From positions 5,664,137 through 5,728,136 of the forward strand of contig AP025252.1 of NCBI GenBank assembly GCA_016865505.2: 64,000 nucleotides of DNA. Reading direction: 5' to 3'. Position 1 is the stretch's first letter. Every line of letters begins with the position of its first letter. The position numbers and the translations under genes are program-made. This stretch comes from Bryobacterales bacterium F-183. Lineage in GTDB: Bacteria; Acidobacteriota; Terriglobia; Bryobacterales; Bryobacteraceae. Below are positions 31,184 through 39,275 of the stretch, one piece after another. Under the pieces are notes generated by a model. The model ran no database searches and was not told the DNA's origin. It worked only from the letters and a program-made list of their open reading frames with translations.

Positions 31184-32132
31184 CGCGTTGTGGGCCATTG
31201 GCATTACAGCGGGTCTCGTCTACACGTCACAGCAGAACATCCCGGGCTGGATCACCGCGGCCGCGATCCCCGCGCTACTCGTCGAGGCTTCGCTCTACAT
31301 CGCCTCCGGCTTCCCGGACATCCGCCAGCGCTTTGCCGCCATCGGCAACCCGTCGCGCCAGGGTCTGCTGCTCTGGATTTTAGCGCTTCCGCCGTACGTC
31401 ATTTACACCGTCGGCACCGGCTCCTTCCAACCCAGCGACTTCGCCACCCTTGCCGTACTCGCCGGCGCGCTCGCTTTTTGGTACGTCCTCCGGCCCCGAG
31501 CCGACGCCGCCTACCTCACCTTAATCGCCGCGATCCTGCTCACCGGCGTCTTCAAGCAGATCTACCCGCAACTCGCGCCCAAAGCCAATGTCAGTATCCT
31601 CGGCCAACTGATGCTCATCCGTACCTCCGCCTTCGCCATCCTCTGCATCCGCGGGCTCGAAGAGCAGGCAGGCTTCGGCTTCCTGCCCACCGCCGCCGAA
31701 TGGAAAGCAGGACTCAAGCAGTTCGCCTGGTTTATCCCCATCGGCGGAGCGATCGCGGCCGCCGTCCAATTCGCGACCTTTCGCCAGGACCTGATCTGGA
31801 CGCGCGCCCTCCCGGCCTTCGTCGCGACCTTTATTGGAATGTTATGGGTGGTGGCTCTGAGTGAGGAACTGTACTTTCGCGGCGTCCTGCAGCCGCTGCT
31901 GACCAAACACCTGCCGCAGCCTCGCAAGTGGATGGGACTCGTCGCAACGTCGGTCCTTTTCGGCCTCGTGCATCTGCCCTTTGGGACCTTCCCCAACTGG
32001 CGCTTTGCCATCGTTGCCGGGGTGGCCGGTTTCTTCTATGGTCGAGCCTTTGAAGAAACCGGCACAATCCGTTCCGCCATGGTGACCCACGCTCTGGTGG
32101 CCTCCATCTGGCGGGTATTTCTGAAGAGTTAG
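31158..32132 (+). CDS. CPBP-family intramembrane glutamic protease
   Basis: The 324-residue membrane protein has about eight hydrophobic helices and the CPBP/Abi motif set: EELYFRG (about 236-242) with the paired glutamates and arginine, FGLVH (about 272-276), and VTHAL near the C-terminus. Members cleave within membranes (Rce1-like) or have roles such as bacteriocin self-immunity. The start ATG 31158 lies inside the antisense 5' end of the LolA-like gene. The 3' end overlaps the aldolase stop by 4 nt. Confidence 0.85.
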   Translation: MKRFAWTVIALWAIGITAGLVYTSQQNIPGWITAAAIPALLVEASLYIASGFPDIRQRFAAIGNPSRQGLLLWILALPPYVIYTVGTGSFQPSDFATLAVLAGALAFWYVLRPRADAAYLTLIAAILLTGVFKQIYPQLAPKANVSILGQLMLIRTSAFAILCIRGLEEQAGFGFLPTAAEWKAGLKQFAWFIPIGGAIAAAVQFATFRQDLIWTRALPAFVATFIGMLWVVALSEELYFRGVLQPLLTKHLPQPRKWMGLVATSVLFGLVHLPFGTFPNWRFAIVAGVAGFFYGRAFEETGTIRSAMVTHALVASIWRVFLKS

Positions 32133-32962
32133 GACAACAGCGCGCTCGACCGGGGCGACCAGTCCGGCGAAATCCCTTCGAGTGCCTTCACGTGCGCATC
32201 GGCCTGCGTCAGGATGTGGTGCAGGTCGTTGCCGATGCTGATAAAGCGGAAGTCCTTGGCCAGGAACTCGGCCACGCGCGCCGTACCAAACAGGAACAAT
32301 CCCAGGATCACGTTGTTGGCCTTGGCCGCGTTGATCAGCTTCTGCGTTGCCTCCTGCAGTTCAGGCGACGTGTACATGTGCGGAAACTCGTACTTCTCGT
32401 ACAGCCCCATCGACATGCAGAGGTCGTTCTGGCCCAGAAACAGGATGTCCACACCGGGCACCGCAGCGATCTCATCGATGTTCTTGATGCAATCCGCGGT
32501 TTCCACCTGCAGAGCCACAATCGCGTTCTTGTTCCAGTTGCCCGCGTACCCCAGCAAGCCGTGCTTGTTCATGCTGCGCTGCGGAAAGTACACCGAACGC
32601 GTACCAGCCGTTGGATACAGGCAGCAGCTCACCGCCTCGCGCGCCTCTTCCGCCGTGTTGATGTACGGCACCAGCACGCCGTCAGCGCCCAAGTCCAGAG
32701 ACTGCTGGATGCCGATGCGATCGTTATAGCCACCGACGCGCACCAGGCTCTTGGCTCCGCCGTTGGCAATGCCGCTCAGCATGGCCGACAGCCTCTCGCT
32801 GTGCATCGGACCGTGCTGCGTATCGACGAGCAGCCAGTCATATCCGGTGTGCGCCAGTTGTTCGGCCACCGTCGGGCTATGCGAATTCAGAAATAGGCCC
32901 ATTTTGGGCACACCTGTTCTCAACTGCTCCTTGAATTGGGAGCCGGCAAGCGGGTTTGACAT
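32129..32962 (-). CDS. HpcH/HpaI-type class II aldolase
   Basis: Metal-dependent aldolase of 277 residues that cleaves 2-keto-3-deoxy sugar acids or related 2-oxo-hydroxy acids to pyruvate and an aldehyde. Family marks are DWLLVDTQHGPMHSE (about 42-56), LGADGVLVPYINTAEEA (about 92-108) and the metal-ligand glutamate in VALQVETADC, followed by VDILFLGQNDLCMSMGL. The exact substrate (for example 4-hydroxy-2-oxoheptanedioate or 2-keto-3-deoxy-L-rhamnonate) cannot be told apart here. It converges on the CPBP gene with a 4-nt tail overlap. Confidence 0.88.
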   Translation of the reverse strand: MSNPLAGSQFKEQLRTGVPKMGLFLNSHSPTVAEQLAHTGYDWLLVDTQHGPMHSERLSAMLSGIANGGAKSLVRVGGYNDRIGIQQSLDLGADGVLVPYINTAEEAREAVSCCLYPTAGTRSVYFPQRSMNKHGLLGYAGNWNKNAIVALQVETADCIKNIDEIAAVPGVDILFLGQNDLCMSMGLYEKYEFPHMYTSPELQEATQKLINAAKANNVILGLFLFGTARVAEFLAKDFRFISIGNDLHHILTQADAHVKALEGISPDWSPRSSALLS

Positions 32963-33003
32963 ATGGTCTCTCGATCTTAACGCAGCCGCTACTCTAGAAG
33001 AGC

Positions 33004-34353
33004 ATGCAAGTTACGATCATCGGCACCGGTTACGTCGGCCTCACCACGGGCATTTGTTTGGCCTACGTTGGGCACAACGTCACCTGCCTCGATACGGACC
33101 CCGCCAAGATCGCGATGCTCGAAGCGGGCAAGTGCCCGATCTATGAGCCGCACCTAGAAGAACTGCTCGCAGAAGCACGCCCGCGCCTTCGCTTCACCAC
33201 CAGTTATGAACAAGCCGTACCCGCTGCGCAGGTCGTATTCGTCGCCGTCGGAACCCCGCCCGGCGAAGGCGGCAATCCGGACTTGAAGTATGTTCGATCC
33301 GCCGCCGAAGGCATCGCCAAGCACCACACCGGAGGCTTCACCGTCGTCGTCAACAAGTCCACCGTACCGCTCGGCAGCGGCAACTGGGTCCACTCGATTC
33401 TGCTCGATGCGTACACGCGCACCGATGGCAAGTTCGCCGTTGCGTCTAACCCTGAGTTCTTGCGCGAAGGTACCGCCCTGCACGATTCGCTGTACCCGGA
33501 CCGCGTCGTTGTCGGTGGTGATGATCCGCAAGCGCTCGAAACGCTTTACACGCTCTACCGTCCGATACTTGACCAGACCTTCGAAGCCCCGGTCTACCTG
33601 CCGCGACCCGAAGACTTCGGCGCTGTACCGCTCGTCTCCACAGACCTTGCATCGGCCGAGCTCATCAAATACGCCGCCAACGCTTTCCTCGCGCTGAAAA
33701 TCAGCTACATCAACGAAATCGGCACCCTTGCCGAGAAAGCCGGCGCGGACATCCGCCAAGTCTCAAAAGGTATTGGACTCGACGCGCGCATCGGCACCCG
33801 GTTCCTGCAAGCGGGTATTGGCTGGGGCGGCTCCTGCTTCGGCAAGGACACCGCGGCTCTCGTCGCGACTGCCAGTGAGTACGGCCTCGACATGCCCATC
33901 GTCAAGGCCGCGCGCGAGGTCAACCGCATGCAGCGCGAACGTATTGTCGAACGTCTGCTGGCAGAGTTGAAGATCCTCAAGGGCCGTACCATCGGACTGC
34001 TCGGTCTCGCCTTCAAGCCCAACACCGACGACCTTCGCGAAGCGCCCGCCATCGACATCGCACGCAAGCTCATCGAGCGTGGCTGCCGCGTCAAAGTGCA
34101 TGACCCTGTAGCGATGGAGCGTTACGCCAAAGAGCATCCGGACCTCGCCACCGTTGCCTGCGCAACGCCAGAAGAGGTCGCCAATGGTGCGGATGCGCTG
34201 GTGCTGGTCACCGAATGGCAGGAGTATCGCGAACTCGACTGGCCCTCGGTGGCCACCAGCATGCGCAACGCGCTCCTCGTTGACGGACGCAACGCGCTCG
34301 ACAAAGCTCGCCTCACTCGCGCAGGCTTCCAATACCGGAGCCTGCCGGGCTAA
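33004..34353 (+). CDS. ugd: UDP-glucose 6-dehydrogenase
   Basis: Oxidises UDP-glucose to UDP-glucuronate, a precursor of polysaccharides and lipid decoration. The 449-residue protein starts MQVTIIGTGYVGLTTGICLA, an NAD-binding Rossmann motif. It has SNPEFLREGTALHD (about 149-162) and the catalytic cysteine in GWGGSCFGKD (about 274-283), then a C-terminal UDP-binding domain ending EWQEYRELDW. Its stop overlaps the start of the MATE exporter gene by one base. GDP-mannose dehydrogenase is a less likely alternative. Confidence 0.92.
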   Translation: MQVTIIGTGYVGLTTGICLAYVGHNVTCLDTDPAKIAMLEAGKCPIYEPHLEELLAEARPRLRFTTSYEQAVPAAQVVFVAVGTPPGEGGNPDLKYVRSAAEGIAKHHTGGFTVVVNKSTVPLGSGNWVHSILLDAYTRTDGKFAVASNPEFLREGTALHDSLYPDRVVVGGDDPQALETLYTLYRPILDQTFEAPVYLPRPEDFGAVPLVSTDLASAELIKYAANAFLALKISYINEIGTLAEKAGADIRQVSKGIGLDARIGTRFLQAGIGWGGSCFGKDTAALVATASEYGLDMPIVKAAREVNRMQRERIVERLLAELKILKGRTIGLLGLAFKPNTDDLREAPAIDIARKLIERGCRVKVHDPVAMERYAKEHPDLATVACATPEEVANGADALVLVTEWQEYRELDWPSVATSMRNALLVDGRNALDKARLTRAGFQYRSLPG

Positions 34354-35750
34354 TGTCCGAACCCAACCAAAGCCTGTGGTCCTCCTTGCGCGAGGCCATC
34401 TCAGGCTCCGATCGCGACTACACAGAAGGCAGCCTCAACCGCGCGATCTTCATGCTTTCGGTACCCATGGTGCTCGAAATGTGCATGGAATCGCTATTCG
34501 GCATCGTCGACATCTTCTTCATCGCCAAGCTCGGCAAAGATGCGATGGCCGCCGCCGCGCTCACTGAATCGACACTCACCATCCTGTTTTCCATCGCCAT
34601 GGGACTCAGCATGGGCACCACCGCCATCATCGCCCGCCGCATCGGAGAGAAGAATCCGGCAGAGGCGGGCGTCGCGGCGGCGCAATCGCTGATCCTCGGC
34701 ACACTCATCTCAATCGTCATCGGCATCGTCGGCGCGTGGCAAGCGCCGGAACTCTTGCGGCTCATGGGTGCGGAACCCGGCGTCATCGCTGTCGGCGCGA
34801 CGTACACCCGCATCATCTATGGCGGCAGCGCAACCATCTTTCTGCTCTTCCTGTTGAACGCGGTCTTCCGAGGCTCCGGCGATGCCGCCGTCGCCATGCG
34901 ATCCCTGTGGCTCGCCAACGGCATCAACATCCTGCTAAATCCGCTGCTCATCTTCGGCATCGGCCCCTTTCCGGAACTCGGTGTCGCAGGTTCCGCCGTC
35001 GGCACCACCATCGGACGTGGCGCCGGCGTACTCTTTCAGCTCTACATCCTCTTCCGTGGCAGCGGCCGCATCCAACTGCGCCCGGAGCATCTCAAGATCG
35101 CGCCGGATGTAATGGGCAAGCTGATGCAACTCTCGGCCGGAGGCATGATCCAGTACCTGCTCCCCATGGGCTCCTGGACCGCGCTCATCCGCATGGCCGC
35201 AACGTTTGGCACGGTCGCCGTCGCAGGCTATGCGCTGGCCGTACGCATCATCATCTTCGTCATCCTGCCATCCTGGGGACTCAGCAACGCCGCCGCAACC
35301 CTGGTCGGACAGAACTTGGGCGCTGGCAAACCAGATCGCGCGGAAGCCAGCGCCTGGCAGGCCGGACGCCTCAATATGTACTTCCTGGGAGCCGTCGGCC
35401 TGATCTTCTGGATCTTCGCCCCGGCCATCGTCGCCAAGTTCGTGGACGACCCGGCAGTGATCCCAGTCGCATCAGCGGCTTTAAGAATCTTCAGCGCAGG
35501 CAACGTCTTTTACGCGTACGGCATGGTGTTGACGCAGTCATTTAATGGCGCGGGAGACACGTACACGCCGACGATGATCAACCTGTTCTGTTACTGGCTG
35601 TTCCAGATACCGTTCGCCTACCTGCTGGCCTTCCCCGCAGGGCTCGGCTTCAACGGAGTGTTTATCGCAGTACCCGCAGCGGAGTCGGCGCTCGCGGCGG
35701 CAGCGATCTACATGTTCCGCCGGGGCAAATGGAAACTACAGAAGGTGTGA
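34353..35750 (+). CDS. MATE-family efflux transporter
   Basis: Multidrug and toxin extrusion protein: 465 residues, about twelve membrane helices in two homologous halves. N-terminal SLNRAIFMLSVPMVLEMCME and AKLGKDAMAAAAL are typical, as is the second-half repeat AVAGYALAVRIIIF with GQNLGAGKPDRAE. Members export cationic compounds using a proton or sodium gradient; the substrate is not predictable. It is translationally coupled to ugd (TAATG). Confidence 0.9.
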   Translation: MSEPNQSLWSSLREAISGSDRDYTEGSLNRAIFMLSVPMVLEMCMESLFGIVDIFFIAKLGKDAMAAAALTESTLTILFSIAMGLSMGTTAIIARRIGEKNPAEAGVAAAQSLILGTLISIVIGIVGAWQAPELLRLMGAEPGVIAVGATYTRIIYGGSATIFLLFLLNAVFRGSGDAAVAMRSLWLANGINILLNPLLIFGIGPFPELGVAGSAVGTTIGRGAGVLFQLYILFRGSGRIQLRPEHLKIAPDVMGKLMQLSAGGMIQYLLPMGSWTALIRMAATFGTVAVAGYALAVRIIIFVILPSWGLSNAAATLVGQNLGAGKPDRAEASAWQAGRLNMYFLGAVGLIFWIFAPAIVAKFVDDPAVIPVASAALRIFSAGNVFYAYGMVLTQSFNGAGDTYTPTMINLFCYWLFQIPFAYLLAFPAGLGFNGVFIAVPAAESALAAAAIYMFRRGKWKLQKV

Positions 35751-35860
35751 CGCAGAATTCGCGGCGGGGCTGTGGTGTTTGGCGCCACGACGATGCCGCA
35801 CCGTCAATCGACGAAGAGCAGTGATTGACTTGGGCATCTGAACTAAAATAGGAGTTAGCC

Positions 35861-36166
35861 ATGGCAAAGACTGTGCATGTGATCCCCAGAAATGGACAGT
35901 GGGCAGTGAAGCGTGAAGGTGTCAGCTCCGCTTGTGTGTTTTCGACTCAACGAGAGGCCATTGCAAGCGCGAAAGTTATTGCGAAAGGGGAAACCTCTGG
36001 TCAACTTGTGGTCCATGGACGGAATGGTCAAGTTCGAGAGCATGACACCTATGGAATGCCGCCCATCCAGGACCCGCCCGGCAAGAAGTCCGCAAAGATC
36101 GAGAAGGCAGTAGCAAAAATCACTCGTGATCGGCTCGGTGCCGACCCACTGCCGCCTCGTGGTTAG
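35861..36166 (+). CDS. DUF2188-domain small protein
   Basis: The 101-residue protein has a compact N-terminal beta-rich DUF2188 domain: HVIPRNGQWAVKREG, then STQREAIASAKVIAKGE and GQLVVHGRNGQV. A basic C-terminal tail (KKSAKIEKAVAKITRDR) follows, suited to nucleic acid or partner binding. The function of DUF2188 is not established. GGAG is 7 nt before the ATG. The 3' end overlaps the next gene, so the two are almost certainly expressed together. The base composition is visibly more AT-rich than that of the flanking MATE gene. Confidence 0.78.
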   Translation: MAKTVHVIPRNGQWAVKREGVSSACVFSTQREAIASAKVIAKGETSGQLVVHGRNGQVREHDTYGMPPIQDPPGKKSAKIEKAVAKITRDRLGADPLPPRG

Positions 36167-36770
36167 CCCAAGCGATCAGGTTTTTGTGAACTGTCCCTTT
36201 GATAAGGGATACAAGCCCATGTTCGACGCAATCGTTTTTGCGATCACTGATCTGGGCTTTGTTGCGCGCTCCGCCCGGGAAGAAGATGACGGTGGAGATT
36301 TCAGACTGGCGAAGATTCAGCGCATCATCGAACAATGCCGATACGGAGTGCATGACATCTCGGCCGTCAAGCTTGACACCAAGTATAAGCTCCCACGCTT
36401 CAACATGCCATTGGAACTTGGACTGTTTCTAGGTTGCAAGCGCTACGGAGGCAACCGTCAACGTCACAAGATATCTTTGATCTTCGATGCGGATCCCTAC
36501 CGCTATCAAATTTTCATCTCGGACATCGCAGGACAGGATATACATTGCCACTCCAACGATGCGAAGACTGCGATGCAAGAGCTACGAACATGGTTGGCAA
36601 CTGCTTCTAGGCGCACAAAGCTGCCGGGTGGGAAAGACATCTTCGAGCGCTACGAGCGATTTCAGGCGGATCTTCCCGCCCTGTGTAAAGAGTTGAAGCT
36701 TGAAGATACCGAACTCACTTTCAAAGACCTCCGCCAGATGATGGCTGCTTGGCTAAAGCAGAATCGCTAA
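36159..36770 (+). CDS. TIR/nucleoside-deoxyribosyltransferase-like protein of unknown function
   Basis: From GTG 36159 the protein has 203 residues; GTG 36126 and GTG 36138 are alternatives. It opens with a strand-loop DQVFVNCPFDKGYKPMFDAI (6-25), continues with RIIEQCRYGVHDIS, and carries PRFNMPLELGLFLG with Glu86 placed like the catalytic glutamate of TIR NADases and nucleoside deoxyribosyltransferases. The similarity is to the fold pattern only, and NAD or nucleotide cleavage is inferred. The start overlaps the DUF2188 stop by 8 nt, so it is coupled to it. The C-terminal 60 residues are helical and charged. A truncated gene follows at once. Confidence 0.6.
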   Translation: MVSPSDQVFVNCPFDKGYKPMFDAIVFAITDLGFVARSAREEDDGGDFRLAKIQRIIEQCRYGVHDISAVKLDTKYKLPRFNMPLELGLFLGCKRYGGNRQRHKISLIFDADPYRYQIFISDIAGQDIHCHSNDAKTAMQELRTWLATASRRTKLPGGKDIFERYERFQADLPALCKELKLEDTELTFKDLRQMMAAWLKQNR

Positions 36771-37067
36771 CGAATCGAAAGCGGCATCCCCTCAACAGGC
36801 CGCATCGCGATCACGGCAGCCGCACAAGCCTTCATGACCGCATTCCCGGACATGGTTGTTTCGTCAGACGAAGTCACCTTCGACGACAACCAATCCGCGA
36901 TCTTCAAGTGGACCCTCACCGGCACAAACACCGGACCAGGTGGAACCCACAAGCCTGTCCGAATCAGCGGCTATGAGCAGTGGACCTTCGGACCCAACGC
37001 CCTTGTCCTCGAATCCAAGGGGCATTTCGACGAAATCGACTACCAGCGGCAGTTGACTGGGGGCTGA
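36771..37067 (+). pseudogene. 5'-truncated SnoaL-like (ester cyclase/NTF2-fold) remnant
   Basis: In frame directly after the stop of the previous gene the sequence reads IAITAAAQAFMTAFPDMVVS, then FKWTLTGTNTGPGGTHKPV and FDEIDYQRQL before TGA at 37065-37067. This is the second half of a SnoaL-like polyketide-cyclase/NTF2 domain. The first half is missing. An ATG at 36834 could start a 77-residue product, but no ribosome binding site supports it. The break falls exactly at the end of the DUF2188/TIR-like pair, suggesting that insertion of that pair removed the 5' part. Confidence 0.65.
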
Positions 37068-37226
37068 AAGAGCCCGCTGCTGCCGTAAGTCTTCAGCGAC
37101 TTCGTACCATTCGTACCAGCACCAACAAAACGAACTGTTCGTCATACAAAATCGCGACGACCTCCGGTGCTTTTTCGATTGGCAACGCCTATACTACATA
37201 GGAGAGCGCCCGCTTCCAAGCCGATC

Positions 37227-37856
37227 ATGAAACTCTACGGTCTTCTTCTCTTCTCCACCTTCGTCTGCTCCCAAGCGTATGCAGATGTGACCTTCCACTT
37301 CTCCGAAACTGGCGGCAATGTACGACTCGAGTACAGCGGCACACTCAATCTCGCCGGCCTCTCCTACATTGACGGATTAACGTCTGTCGAGGAGCACAGG
37401 CTCCGGCTACTCACACCCATCAACGGAACCAGTTACAACGCCATCATTCAGCTTGGCGACGGTACCCAGCTACGCACTTTCACCAGCGCTTTCTCCTCGG
37501 CCCCCGGCGTGTACTACATCGGCAGTGCCCTTGTTGCCACGAGCTACGGAGGGAACGCCATCGTATTGCCAACAAGTTCGCTGGCCCAAAACGCTACACT
37601 CAGATTCGCCCAAAGTGACATCGTGAACGATGCGTGGACCGGTAGCGGGTTCATGCAATGGGACGGCACGACCTTCGCGGCTTGGGGCATCGACACAGCC
37701 ACCAAGACCTGGGTCCTCAACAATGCCGCTGCCAACAAAATCATCATGACCTTTGGCTCTGCCCCCGTTGCAACGGTACCGGAACCAAGCAGCATGACCT
37801 GGCTTTCCACTGCCGCCATTGGACTCCTCACCTGGCGTTCACGCCGTAAGGCGTAA
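37227..37856 (+). CDS. PEP-CTERM sorting-domain exported protein
   Basis: The 209-residue protein has a Sec signal peptide (MKLYGLLLFSTFVCSQAYA), a beta-rich middle with no recognised domain, and a C-terminal PEP-CTERM tail: VPEP at 184-187, a hydrophobic helix, then the basic end WRSRRKA. Such tails are processed by the EpsH/exosortase system in bacteria that make exopolysaccharide. No exosortase gene is in the window. An in-frame start 20 codons upstream (37167) would spoil the signal peptide. The gap before it (37068-37226) shows nothing clear. Confidence 0.82.
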   Translation: MKLYGLLLFSTFVCSQAYADVTFHFSETGGNVRLEYSGTLNLAGLSYIDGLTSVEEHRLRLLTPINGTSYNAIIQLGDGTQLRTFTSAFSSAPGVYYIGSALVATSYGGNAIVLPTSSLAQNATLRFAQSDIVNDAWTGSGFMQWDGTTFAAWGIDTATKTWVLNNAAANKIIMTFGSAPVATVPEPSSMTWLSTAAIGLLTWRSRRKA

Positions 37857-37878
37857 GTCTCAAGTAACGAAAGACGGT

Positions 37879-37932
37879 AAAGGTGCGAGTAGCACGGCAG
37901 GGGTTCACGCCCCGCGTTTTACTCGCACCTTT
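37879..37932 (+). terminator. large inverted repeat, likely terminator of the PEP-CTERM gene
   Basis: AAAGGTGCGAGTA (37879-37891) pairs perfectly with TACTCGCACCTTT (37920-37932), and an inner GGGG/CCCC stem surrounds TTCACG. It lies 22 nt after the PEP-CTERM stop and 21 nt before the next start. Only a few U residues follow, so its termination strength is uncertain. Confidence 0.6.
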
Positions 37933-37953
37933 TCGCTACCATCTAGCCGTCGC

Positions 37954-39258
37954 ATGATCCACTCGAAGTCCCTCCCCACCCGGCGTAAACTGCTCGGCGC
38001 CACGGCCGCACTCACGAGCCTCACCGCCGCCTCCGCACAAACCCAGCAGCAGCAGCCAGCACGACCCCGCATCGCCGTCTGCGCCACCTACTGGGGCGCG
38101 CCGAACTCCCACGCCGACTGGATCATCTGCAAGCTTATGGATGGCTACTGGTGGGAAGGCGCACATAAACAATCCAGGGTCGATGTCGTATCCGCCTACA
38201 TTCATCAGTTGGATACCAGCGGACTCGGCCAGAAAGTGTGCCAGGCCAAGAACGTCCCCATCTACAAGACCATAAGCGAAGCGCTTACCTTCGGTGGCAA
38301 AGAACTGGCCGTCGACGGCGTGGTCATCGTCGGCGAACACGGCAATTACCCGACCGACCTCAAGGGCCACTGGCTGCTTCCACGCTGGTGGATGTACCAG
38401 CAGGTCGTCCGCGTCTTCGAACAGAGCAAGCGCTCGGTGCCCGTCTTCAACGACAAGCATCTCTCCTACAACTGGGACGACGCCAAGTGGATGTTCGACA
38501 AGTCTCGCGAACTGAACTTCCCGCTATCCGGTGGCTCCTCTATCCCCTTCTACTTCCGCACTCCTGAGATCGAGATCGCCATCGATACCCCGATCAAAAA
38601 CTCCATCGTCATCGGAGGCGCACCTGATGAAGGAGGCATCTTCCACTGCATCGATGTACTGCAGTGCTTTGTCGAACGCCGCAAGGGCGGTGAGACCGGC
38701 GTCAAATCCGTACAGTCCATTCGAGGCGGAACCGAAACCTGGAAGTGGGTGGAACGCAATCCCTGGGCGGGAAAACTGCTCGATTCGGTAGCCGCAAAGT
38801 TCAACATGAAGAAGGGCGCGTTTCAGGAAGACGCCCGCTCCAACGCCTGCATCGTCGAGTACAACGACGGGACCATGGGCGCAATCATCGGCGGTCGCGG
38901 TGTGGGCTGGACCTACGCCGGCGAAATCGAAGGGCAAAAGGACCCAACGATCATCTCGATGCTCGGCTGGGCCGGCTCTTTTGGGCAGTATCACGCGTCG
39001 AACGCTCAGCCCCACTGGATCACCGAGCTGATGGTGACCAAGAAGGAACCGTTCAACGCCGAGCGCCTTCTGCTGTCCACCGGGATCACCAACCACTACA
39101 TGGAATCCAATTGGGAAAACGGCCGCTTTTCCGCTGTGGGACGCCGGGTCGAGACACCAGTGATGAACATCCGCTACCGCTCGACGCGAGGCGCGCAGTT
39201 CAGCACAGGATCGCGCCCACCAGACGACACGCCGTACCTGCGAGGGTTTGACAAATAG
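37954..39258 (+). CDS. Tat-exported Gfo/Idh/MocA-like oxidoreductase, divergent
   Basis: The 434-residue protein starts MIHSKSLPTRRKLLGATAAL, a twin-arginine signal (TRRKLLG). The mature part resembles Gfo/Idh/MocA proteins in layout: an N-terminal nucleotide-type domain (RIAVCATYWGAPNSHADWII, GVVIVGEHGNYP) and a C-terminal domain with GAIIGGRGVGWTYAGE. The classical EKP triplet is not seen; HGNYP and NDKHLSY occupy the equivalent regions. It may therefore bind cofactor differently or have lost dehydrogenase activity. The frame is open further upstream through the inverted repeat, but ATG 37954 begins the signal. Confidence 0.7.
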   Translation: MIHSKSLPTRRKLLGATAALTSLTAASAQTQQQQPARPRIAVCATYWGAPNSHADWIICKLMDGYWWEGAHKQSRVDVVSAYIHQLDTSGLGQKVCQAKNVPIYKTISEALTFGGKELAVDGVVIVGEHGNYPTDLKGHWLLPRWWMYQQVVRVFEQSKRSVPVFNDKHLSYNWDDAKWMFDKSRELNFPLSGGSSIPFYFRTPEIEIAIDTPIKNSIVIGGAPDEGGIFHCIDVLQCFVERRKGGETGVKSVQSIRGGTETWKWVERNPWAGKLLDSVAAKFNMKKGAFQEDARSNACIVEYNDGTMGAIIGGRGVGWTYAGEIEGQKDPTIISMLGWAGSFGQYHASNAQPHWITELMVTKKEPFNAERLLLSTGITNHYMESNWENGRFSAVGRRVETPVMNIRYRSTRGAQFSTGSRPPDDTPYLRGFDK

Positions 39259-39275
39259 CGCCCCAATTCGCTCGT

